DNA of 64,000 nucleotides from Panorpa germanica (Eukaryota > Arthropoda > Insecta > Mecoptera > Panorpidae), in the NCBI GenBank assembly GCA_963678705.1, contig OY783209.1, positions 13,330,001-13,394,000 on the forward strand. The letters are read 5' to 3'. Positions 12,301 through 24,300 of this stretch are shown here, in pieces. Each line of letters begins with the position of its first letter. The stretch's first letter is position 1. The position numbers and the translations under genes are program-made. The notes below the pieces were generated by a model, which saw nothing but the letters and a program-made list of their open reading frames with translations, ran no database searches and was not told the DNA's origin.

Positions 12301-15300
12301 TCATTCCACCAAACGAGCCCGTGCTTGTCACACTTTGTGCAGCGCCCTTTTTGCTATTCTTATTTATAATGTTCAAGGTGTGTGTTTATTGTAATTTTAT
12401 ATTCCTACTAGCGTCCCGTCGCATAGCGATATTTGTTTTATTGAAATTCAATAAATCAATTCCCAGTTTCATTTCAAATTTTAATTCCATTTTTAAATAG
12501 AAATATTTGATTCGAATATAATGATGAACGGATGTTATGCTCCGTTCGCATTGGTACGACTTAAACTTGTGACATCCAACTTTTGTTGGAAGAAGTTCTA
12601 CAACACGTCCACACTGGTGTGACATGTAATTTAATACATCGACGATTTTTATACTTTATTTTTATACTATTTTGAGTATATGTATTTGAAAAACGCACAT
12701 CTCTGTCTATTTCAATCAAAAACGACCCCCCCCCAAAAAGAGTTCACAACCCTGCACTAGAAAGTATTGTTAACCTTATGCAATAATTCGAGTTGTATTT
12801 CAAAAAGAAACAATGTGAAGTAGTGGGAAAGAAAACACTGAAATTTATTGAATTTATTAGAAAATATTCGCGTTCAAATATTCCCCATTATTTTTTGTAC
12901 GTGCTGAATATCAGGCTATAAAAGAGCGCACATCGCATTGTGAACCAGTTCTAGCAGTGGAAAATAATTTCCCCCTCGAGATCGAGAATACTGGAGTATT
13001 CATATTTCTTCCAATAAATACGTCGAAATGAACGCATTCACAGACACATGGCTGTTGTCATTCCATCCAGGGCCGAGTTAGGAGATGAAGGAAACCCCTA
13101 TGATCCACTTGACCAGAGATGTGCGTTTTTCAAATACATATACCCAAAATGCAAATACAAAATAGTAAATACCTATTTTCTATTTTGTATTTAAATATCC
13201 TTTAAGAGTATAGAATTTTTTATTTTATTTGAAAACTTTTACAAACCTATTTCTTATTTTTATTTAGTATTTTAACAAAATACTTTTTTCATTTTTGTTA
13301 CTTCATAGTGTTAATCAGTAAACATGATTTTTTGAATATAAAATTAAAACCCCACCAACAGTCCCAGTAAACAATTTGGTGAAGTGTCCTATTTGGTGAA
13401 GTTCGAGTCACTCGTACAATTTTATTCTAACGCTTTACAAGTTCGAAGCAACAACACAGAAACCAATTTTAGTTAAAATTTATTCCCTACCTGTCAAGAT
13501 TTTGTGAAATAAAATCTGATATATGTAGTCTTAGCAAGTTCGTTAATAGTTCAAAAGTGGTACACAAAAGTCGCTTTTAGTTAAAATTCATTCTCTACCT
13601 GTCACAGATTTTTCATAATAATATTCTTTCTTTTTCCAACATCATTCATTAAGTATTTCTGTTCCTTTCACACATCGATATATTTTTTTTAACTTCACAT
13701 TCAGTTCATTTATTACAAAGTACAATTAAAGTGAGAGAGAAACGAGATGTGTTAGACAAGCAAAATATATTTTTCACCGTTACACTTGTATACTTATAAA
13801 GTAAGTCGAATTTACTCCAAAATGTTTACTGGGGTAGCACAATCTATGATCTAAAAGTATCTGCACAATTGTCTTAATAATTCTTATTTAAAATGATAGA
13901 TGTGCCTATTATTTTATTATCCTTCCTGATACCCCCACCCCACCATAATACACGATTTTCGTTTACTTTAATTTGTTTATCATATTTTCTCGTTCATTAT
14001 TTGTTTTACTACAAGACAATCAGTCCACTACATTCCTTACTGAAATGTATAATTTCCTTATATTATAATATAATATATATTATTTTACTTACTTACTTAC
14101 TTACTTAATACTTGTCCACTTTAATCCCTAAACCACCCCAACTACATATAAATATTTTATCCTTCTACAAAATAAAAATAATAATGATAATTTATTTGAA
14201 CAAATAGTGGTATTAAAATCCATAACATAAATAACATATATATTTTATGTAAATTCTCAGAATTATTAAAAAAAATAACATTTATATTAGTAGCATAAAG
14301 AGTATTCTATTTTCTCAAAAGTATTTTTAAAATACGTATTTTGTATTTAAATACTAACATGAAATTTATTTTTTATTTTGTATTTTTTATGACCAGTTAT
14401 TTGCGTTTTGTATTTAAATGCTTTCGAAAAGCATTTGTGCACATCTCTGCACTTGACTATGCAGAAGGGCAAAAAACATGTTGAAGCCGACGCTGATTCT
14501 GTCAGTGATTCTTAAAGGACCAATACGTGGGTTTTGCTAAGGTTAGGGTTAGAGCTACAGGGTTCTCGAACTTACCCTTTCCGCACTTGTCGATGTGGTT
14601 GGTGACAGGCATACTGGGAATACACTGACAACTCTTTTTGTTGGGGTCGCACATGCTTCCGGGGAAGCCGCATTGAAGAGTGTCATCACATCGATCTCCG
14701 AACTTCTTGTCTCCGCGTACAGCATAGTCTGAAAAATGTCAAAAACGTCAAACTTTAATAAATGAAATATATTCTAATTATTAAAACGTTAATTTCATAT
14801 TCTTAGATTAAAGAGGGGGCCTAAATTATTATTCATGACTCTCCTACAGCTATAAAATCAGTGAGTGTGCAAATAGAATGGGCTTGTGTCCTCATTTTTT
14901 ACTGGTCGATTTTTCAATTGTTGATTGAAATTGATGTTAATAAATGTGTATTGGCGTGTCTATTTTATTAAATATCTAAATGTTGACGGAGATATAGCAA
15001 TTAAAAATTTGAATTGTTGTTTTAGCGCTAGAAATGGTAGGCCATTTGTATGACGTGAAATGCATTTTAACGTCAGTTATTTGTTGAGTAGGTCAGTGCT
15101 GTGGTAATGTTTGTAGCTGTTGGTAGTCAAAATAATTAAGTCAAGTCAAAGAATAACAAGTTTTTATTTTATTTAACTCTGTGACATAATATTGAAATTT
15201 GAATGTTCCTTGAAATAGCTGTAAATAATATTTGATATTTTGATATATAAATAAATATAGCAGAGATTTATGAGCTGTAAGGTTGGCAGCGGTTATGATG

Positions 15301-18300
15301 TCACATGCATTTGGAATGTGTACAACGATGAATCCCGATTAATCGAATGAATCAACGATTAATAAATAAAGAGACAAAATGACTTTTTAAATTGTTAACA
15401 TCTCTTAACATATAAGGAGTTATTAAAAAATAATTGGACATTTGAGGTTCTAGTAACCCACTTTATCAATATATAGTACACTTTTATAGAAATTAAGACA
15501 TAGGACACAAGCCGATTATTATATTCTAGCACTATACCACGTGACTTTAACCCCTGGTACAATATTTATTAATTTGTTGGTTTCACGCCCAACTAACCCA
15601 CATAAATCACGTGCCCTGACAGAGATGTCTCTACCATCGATACCATTATTTAAATAGATGGTACACCATCGACCCCTACCTCAAAACAAATAAATATAAT
15701 ATGTACGAGTACATAATATAATGCCACAGAGTTTTATGGAGTGTAATAAAAATGTTGTACAGGTAAAAGATATTAATAGCGTATGTAGGATAAGTTATTT
15801 AATGCGCTAGATTTTTTATTGCAGAACAAGTTGGAGCTTGCAATAGGTGTTGCTTGTCGTCCAGGCTTGAATACCTATATGTATTAGACAGTTGAATTGT
15901 GAACCATGTTAGGGGCTTATTTTGTAACTGCTCATCTGACGTCTGTTAACTATTGACGATTTTTCAAAGACTATATTTTCCAAACTAAGCTATGTAAGTT
16001 TACACAAAACTATCAGGACACCTTAAATAAAGAGCAAAATGGATCCTATACCTTGAAACTGGCATAAGCAGCCTAATTTGTAAATTATGGGGCTTTGAAA
16101 AATCATCAGAAATTAATAGACGTTAGGTACGCAGTTACAATATAGACCCCTTAATTTCTATAAGCTGTCTTAGAGGTTACAAAATAAGGACCTTAAAGGG
16201 TTATATACAGTCAGAAGGCCAAAAAAAAAGCGATATTTCAAGAATTTTTTCTGAGAAGACTTTAAAATTATTAATGTAAAAAAATGTGTACACATATTAC
16301 GGTGACTTTTAACTTTATTTTAACATTTTTGTATTTATAGAAATAATAGTTTTGAAAGTTGCTATAGCACATCTCCAGCAATTTCTCTAAAAAAGGCATG
16401 TCGCGGTGACCACGATATCTCTAGACTGGATCATTTAAAATGAAAAAACCAAACGGATTTCTTTAAAGTAATGTATAATCTTATAATTAATCGAAAGAAT
16501 AAGCAAAATATTTTATGACAAAATGCTTCTCAAAAAAAATAATCGATTTTTGCCCAAAATTTTGGTCTTAAATTGTTTATAAAAAAAAATATTTGTCGTT
16601 GAAAAAAAACCTACGATTAATTACTAAAAGGTATACTTAAGAAGCTTGTGTTAAAATTCGAGACTGATTGGTTCAGCCGTTTCCGAGAAATCTTGGTCCC
16701 CGACTTTAAAAACACCGTTTTCAGGAAAACGCATTTAAAGTTTCAAAAGCACTATATAGGGTAAAAAAAATTAAATTCAAGTTACATAATTTCGAAAATA
16801 ATCGCCGGATTGACTTGAAATTTTTTGTATACATTACGTACATTACAAAACTGATATTAAAAAAAATCGTTTTTTGAAAATATTAACTGTATATAACCCC
16901 CTTAATGAAATGTTATTGGGTGGCTCTCCAAGCTCGTGTTAAGGGATTGCAATAACTCTGAAAGAGAAGGGGACATAAGTTAATATACTCTGGAGCACCC
17001 TGCACTAAATCCAAAGTGCATAAATATTTGATGTATTTATTTTCCAGGCTACTGATTTACGAGAGGATTATACACAGTCGATATAACTCGCGTATTTTAT
17101 CATTTTGAATTGATAAAATATGACGCCATTATTTATGCTATGTGCTCTTCAATTTCCTCGTTTTCAAATAACGGTAATTTCCTCTTCAGTAGGCTTATAA
17201 GTTTTTGATTGTTTTTTAGTTGGACTAATTACCATATTTAAAATTTAAGAGTTTTAAAACTGCTGTTGTATTGTATTTGTATTTGTTTGTTTTTAAAGAT
17301 GTTCATAAATATTAAAGTAGAAGCTATGATAAAATGTGTTAATGCTAAACAACTCTACTGAAAAAGTAGTAGGTTGCAATCATGAGAGCATCTTAAGACA
17401 GTAGCATCTCGCCAGCGATAAATAAATTAAGAAGACTACGGTGATAAAGATTACTGTACAAACGGAGCCTAAAGCAATCTTTAAAATATTAATTTTAATT
17501 AAATTATTATGTAGTGATCATTATCGTACAAGCCTTAAATGGCCGCCAAAGGAGTCTGTTAAATTTACACTATATTATTTAACCATTAAGTAGAAGGTTG
17601 TTAATTTACTTCGTTCTGCTGGGTCATCTGTTACGGGGGTTAAAACATTAACAATTATCTATAATTACATCTTCAGATTGCCTAACACTAAGTAAATATT
17701 GACGCAATGCTCCGCCAGAGGGACAAAGTAATTATCGTAGTCTTTTAAGTGGCCACGGACTACCCAGGTTGAAATATAACACTTGAGTTAGCTAGTTGAA
17801 TCTTGCACACTGCGTTACCAGAGGCGGCCTTAAGGGGGTGGCAAGCAGGGCAACAGCCCAGGCCTCGCATTCTCGCGCAACAACCCAAGTAGAAAAATTC
17901 ATTACTATATATCTATTTGAATCTCGCGGCTCGTTATTTAGAAATCGCACTTGAATCACTGCGTCTTCTTTTAAGGTATTAATGCACCTTAGTAACATTA
18001 ATATTTGTCTTCTTTGTGCTTGTTAACTTTTATAAAACTTCCAATATAAAATTTTATTTCTCGTCAATTATCATCAAAACTACTTACTTACAATTTACAT
18101 AAATTATACAAAGTACAAGTGCCTCGAAAAGATCTGCCGCCCGGGGTCTCGCAAAAATCTGCCACGCCGGGGCCTTGCAAAGTTCTGCTGCCCGGGGCCT
18201 CGAAAAGTTCTTCCACCCCGGGGCCTCGCAAAGTTCTGCCACCCCGAGGCCTTGCAAAGTTCTGCTGCCCAGGGCTTCGCAAAGATCTTCTGACCGGAGC

Positions 18301-21300
18301 CTCGCAATGGCTAAGGCCGCCTTTGTGCGTTACAATTTATAGTTTATATGTAATAAGTAGAAAATGAATTTTAAAATTCGCCATAACATCTGCACTGCTA
18401 TTACTCTACCTTAAATGACATGCGTATGATTTAATTTTGTCATTTCAACTATATAATTACTAACCTAATCTTATCTGCTCATTAAATTGTGTGACTATCT
18501 AGAAAAACCTAACCTACAAATACCGGAGTAAGTTCCTTGAACAGTGTTTGTAAAATTTTTTACAAAAGGTTGTTACATTTTTGAATGATAATATTTTATC
18601 AATTTATTTTACGACAAATTCATATAATTAATATCAAATTATTTTGTTATCATAACCGCTTCAATAATAAAAGTAAATTACCTAGATGGTTCCATTCTTT
18701 TAAAATAATGACAATGTACATTCAATATTACATAGTTAATATGCAGCTGTCAGAATATAATGGGCTTGTGGACCAAGTCTTAATTTCAGCAAAATAGACA
18801 AGAGGCGTGCTGTTCTTATATCTTTGCTTATAATGTTATTTTTTTTATGTAAACAGTTTCAACGTAAGCGGTGCTAGTGTATAATCAGTTCAAATGTCGG
18901 GGTCCGCTGACATAACCTTACGCATGACTACTTTGACTGAATGCAGTGGACAATATTGTGAGTTAATTTGGAGCGTAATTTATCAGAGCTACTTTTATAC
19001 ACGTTAAGCATTTATTAATGTCTTCAAACAACTAATTTAACACTTTCTTTATATTGGTTTACAAACAGTCATTCTATAACGTACTGGAATGGTTATTATA
19101 TCGGCAGGCAATGGGCTTGTGTGCTATGTCTTAATTTCTATAAAAGTGTACTATATATTGATAAAGTGGGTTACTAGAACCTCAAATGTTCTATTATTTT
19201 TTAATAACTCCTTATATTTCAGGAGATATTAACAATTAAAAAAGTCATTTTGTCTCTTTAATTATTAAAGGGATTAAACGTTGTACTCATTCCAAGTGCA
19301 TGTGACATCACAATCCTTGTGTAAGGTTACCAACCTTACAGCTCTTAAATCTCTGCTATATGTATTTATATATCAAAATATCAAATATTATATACATCTA
19401 TTTCAAGGAACAATAAAATTTCAATATTATGTCTGCCTTAGCAGGGTTAAATAAAATAAAAACTTATTATTCTTTGACTTGACTTGATTATTTAACTACC
19501 AACAGCTACAGAACATTACCATAGCACTGACCTTATCAACAAATAACTGACGTTAAAATGCATTTCACGTCATACAAATATGGCCGACCATTTCTAGCGC
19601 TAAAACTACAATTCAAACTTTTAATTGCCATATCTCCGTCAATATTTAGATATTTAATAAAATAGACACGCCAATACACATTTATTAACATCAATTTCAA
19701 TCGACAATTGAAAAATCGACCACTAAAAAATGAGGACACAAGCCCATTCCATTAAATCTCATAGCATTTTTAGTCGTGACCTTGCTAGAGGCGTTGTCAT
19801 AATGTCTGCGACTTGCCGCTCTGGTGGAACTTCTTCCATATTTCTTTATTGTAAATTGTTTGGACACTTTATTAATTGCTTAACGTGTATAAAAGTTGCT
19901 CTGCTAAATTTCGCTCCAAATTAACTCACAATAAACAATAGTGATATGTGTGAGAGATGGAGTGCCTCCTTATTTAAAACAAACTAATTACCGATCTGAG
20001 ACGATATAAAATAATTGTCGTAATATGTTTAGTTGTAATTAAAAAGAAATCAGAAATACATAAAATGTAGAAATATCGCGTTGTAATGTGATAGAGGCAG
20101 AGATTTAAAACGAGTAGAAAAAGTGGGGCATTATCAACAACTCGTTCCCGCTACGGAGTGTCAGAGGGAGTGTGAGTGTGAGAGTGAGAGAGGAAATAAA
20201 GTGAAATGTCAATAAGAGTTGGATATGATCAGTTTATAAATATAAACTATATCTAAAATGACACTTTGTCAGGTAGTGGAATGCAGACTCTTTTTCAATA
20301 CGTTTTAATGACACTTTGTCAAGTAGTGGAATGCAGACTCTTTTTCAATACGTTTTAATCATTTTATGAATGATGGATCAGTTTTAAGGTTATACATTTG
20401 TTCAGCAAAACTTGAATAATAATTGAATTTGAAGTTTTATTTGATGTAACATTTTTAAAATAATAACAGAAGTTGCATTCTATTGTTCAATGCGCCAAAT
20501 AATGCCACGTCGTCTATGTCGTCCTTATCGTGCTCCCCTCTAGGACGTCAGTAATCCAGCACGGAACTCCAGAGTGCGTGTCACTAGGTGATTACCTATG
20601 TCGTTGCTGTATACCGGGCACGCCTTCTCAATTCTACGTGTTTTTAACTCAACAGAACGCCAAAGCCAACCAAGCAATTGGTCGCAACTCGTCAGGATTT
20701 CCCGCTGAGTTCATACTTTACATACATTTTTTTAGGTTATATTCGTTTTCGAATGAACACTGTAAAAACTACATCTAAAATTGTAAACAAAAGTTACATT
20801 AATCCTCCGTGTGAACACGGGTTCACTGGGTTTTTGAAGGAACAGTAGAGTTTTTCGAATTTCTAAGCTTTCAAAAAAATCTAAAAAAATTCAAGATTAC
20901 TTCTTGAAGTATCTACTACATGGTCCAGAAGTTGCCAAAGTCCTAAGTTTAAAACCATTATTAATAAAAATTAACAAATAGTAAAAAACGCGGAAAAAAC
21001 GGAATATTATTAAAAAATTCTTAACTTTATAACAAACAAATATTAAGAAAAATGGTTGTAGACTTTTTTTTCGAAAGAATGTAGTGTCTATGGCGTGGGC
21101 TCCAAAAAGTTGAATTATTTGTGCACTTGAAAGCAGGGAATATTTTATGGATTCAGGCAGTGGCGTAACGTGCCTTAGACGGGCCCCGTATCAAAATTTA
21201 TTGGGGGGCCCAAATGATGTGTAAAGATTTTTCATAAAAGAAATAAAGACATACATTTGGGGCCCTTGTATCATTGATACGGCTGATACGGCGGTAGCTA

Positions 21301-24300
21301 CACCACTGAATTTAGGCATATCAAAATAAACGAAACGGTGACTATTCGGCACAAAATAAGCTTTTATTGTTGAAAATATAAAAGTTATGATATAATAATT
21401 AATATTAATTAATAATAATTAGTGTCAAAAAAAGAATTTACGGTACTGGGAGAAAAGTGATTACGATGATTATCGCAAACCGGCACACCGCACGATACAC
21501 AGGAATACGTTGTTTTTCTGTTTTCCTTCCAAGTGCAAAGAGAACATCGTTTTCGCTTTTCTAGTTTACCCGTTGAATGGTCACCCATCTTCAAAAACTT
21601 ATTGTAATAAAAAGATGCACTAATAAAAAAATATCTATATATATAATCTAAGAAATAATATATTAAATTACATAAAACATTTATTTTAACCATGAAAAAA
21701 CTGTAAAAGAACGAGAAAAGCAAAAAAATTGCATTGCTAACATTGGAAAATACTAACGTGATACTTTTAGGGAACAGAGACAAGTTTCACTGGCTCGCCT
21801 TTGCAAGTAACCTGCCAGGGGCCCTATTCCTGAATTTTGCGAGCAATGTTCGCAATCGAACAGATTCGATCGAAACGAGTGAAGTAAGATGCGATCACAA
21901 TTGAAAACACTATTCCTGAATACAATCGAAACTAACATTCTCCATTCGATTGAATATATTGCGTAGAACGTTTTGTAGACCAGCAAAATGCGGGAAATTT
22001 AAATTAATTTAAATATTTTTTGTAAGTTGGATATCATTATCTGGTTAAACTATTATTTCTACCATTTTTCTGGATTTTAAAAGAAGCATTTATCTTAGTA
22101 TAGTACAAATTTAGTATTGAATACAGAGTTTGCATAATAATTTATATATTCTCCTATTTATTAATTTTATAGAACTTTTAATTATTTCACAATTGGATTT
22201 TAAAAATTATATGCATTAGTAGAATATTAGAATTCATTATATTTGTTAAATTATGATAGATTAAAAAAACAGCACTTATTTTAATAAGTATATTTAAGAA
22301 TAAACACAATATACTGTTTCTAATTTTATTAATAAATAAACAGTATATTCTATTATAAATAAGATCTATTAATTAAGTGTTTTGGCTACGTCTAGTTTCT
22401 GATTCTAATGGTTGTATTTTCTTAATTGTATTTCATTTTCCATATAATTTAACTCCCGTTTCTTCAAGCGTAGCTAAATTATTTAAAACCATACTTCTTA
22501 GAGATGTCATTTTTATTAAATTAATATAAAGCTTAATTAATATTAATATAATATAAATATTAATATAAATTAATATAATATATTATTATAATATAATTTT
22601 AAAAATATAATATAGTAATATAAATATAAATAATAATATAAATAAAAAAAATTTAGGTTAACTTCAACAAATATTTATTTTTTTGACATTTCAAAAAATA
22701 AAAAAATTGACATCAGAAAAATAGAACAAGCAACACAAATTTTACTAAATACTCTTGCCTGAACAGACATCTGTGACACACATAGGCGGTTTGCTTTGTA
22801 GCTCATCCAATCCGCCGATTTACGTCCGAATACGCCGTCGCTTAAATACGGTCCCATACTGAGACAGGCCTAAGTCGCTACCACTACCTAGATATTTTAG
22901 GGGGCATAAGTGAAGCGCGCTCTGTACTCATGAGGGAGAAATAGGAGTTTGAAATTTCAACTGTTCCTTGAAAGACCCAGTGTACACACGCAGGGTTAGT
23001 TTAAAACAGTACCGAAATAAACGTGATTAAAAATAGTACTAAGTAACGAACATCACTTCTAAGACATTTCGAGTGATTATTACACTCTGAAATATTTATC
23101 GCATATGAACAGAATTTTCAAGAATATCTTTCAATCTAGCCTATAACTATTTCAATAATCAATCCATAATTTTATCATGTCAATCGCAATTTCATTCGTA
23201 ATAACTGTGATTGAATATTCATTTAAAATGGACGTTCGCTGTAGCCGTATAATCAAGCTTAATTCCCTGTTCCAACAATTACATATTGTGTGTTATTACA
23301 ACCGGTGCGTCCTGGCATACATGTATAAACGGTTACTTCCAGGATTTCATTCACAGAGGGCATTGTCTTAACATAACCCCATTTTACATTTATTTCTCTA
23401 GTTATTAGTAGGGCTTCATTATAAAACGCTGTATACGGTAAATATTAGAGTTAGGGCTCCGCCTTAGGGCTTAAAATCATATAAACGTCAAAAAGCATCT
23501 TTACATTAAATAACAAAACCCCTAGCGGTGTGTAGGTGTACTATCTAAGGTTCTATGATAATATTTACAAGTTAGATGAACGTTATAATGGATTTTACTT
23601 ATAATGTTAACGTAAAATGGTTCCCAGGTGTTTGTTTAGGTATTCATGGACATGTTTAGACTTGTTCTGTTGGTACTAGGAGCATTATTATGTTTATTAA
23701 TTAGTTCATTGCGTAGTTATGGAATTATAAATATAGATTGCATGTTTGATCTTCACTCAAACTTGAATCTCAGTTTAGAAGGTTAGGTTTCTATAAAATA
23801 ACATTGGAACACTGGAAATTAAAAAAACAAATTAGACTTAATATTCCTGTTAGAGTCTGTTTAAATGCAGTCTTTACTCTGGTTACCTCAAACTTTTTCA
23901 GGAGCGTTTAGTGGTATTCATGATCAAGTGTGATAATACAAAACAACTGCAATGCTCTCACAGATGATATAATCTCTAGACATCGCATACGAAAAATGTA
24001 GCAAAACTTCGAGTCTTCTGAAGGACAACATTACATTTCATCCGTAATTTAATTTTTTATATAATTTTAGGTGAGAAAGTATTTAATAGTCCAAGGTCCC
24101 AGTGCCACCAGACATCACTTATTTTCTGATGAACAAAATGTGTAAGATTGAGTAGTGTTAGTAGAGTAGTGCAATGATTAGTTAGTTAGATAGTAGTAAG
24201 TAGTTAGTACAATGATCGTATGCCTACCTGCTAACTTGACCAGGCGACCATTTTCCAGGTATCAGGTAATCAGAGTTTCTCTCTCACTCACTCTCATGCG

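Larger units (their letters stand above)
13114..14449. mobile_element. hAT-like non-autonomous element E2, interrupted by F1
   Basis: Opposite orientation to E1 with the same ends (CAGAGATGTGCGTTTTTCAA … TGCACATCTCTG) and a perfect 8-bp duplication CACTTGAC (13106-13113, 14450-14457). Longer than E1 because F1 (13373-13833) and AT-rich/(ACTT)n sequence lie inside. Confidence 0.9.
20803..23000 (-). mobile_element. Degenerate piggyBac-like element R1
   Basis: TTAA on both sides (20799-20802, 23001-23004) and extended inverted ends: left TCCTCCGTGTGAACACGG, then TTCACTGGGTTTTTGAAGG; right, inverted, CTGCGTGTGTACACTGGG, then TCTTTCAAGG. It contains the C-terminal zinc-finger remnant of a piggyBac transposase (next entry). 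About 2.2 kb, with other insertions inside (L1 and an O-type end). Confidence 0.82.

Noticed and set aside
18122..18309. Regularly spaced repeats that could suggest a CRISPR array
   Set aside because: Units are contiguous with no unique spacers, in a eukaryotic hAT element; it is a minisatellite.
18088..18367. Long GC-rich open frames on both strands (Pro/Gly/Arg-rich peptides)
   Set aside because: They run through the 25-26-bp minisatellite of K1; the repeat period is not a multiple of three and several frames are open at once.
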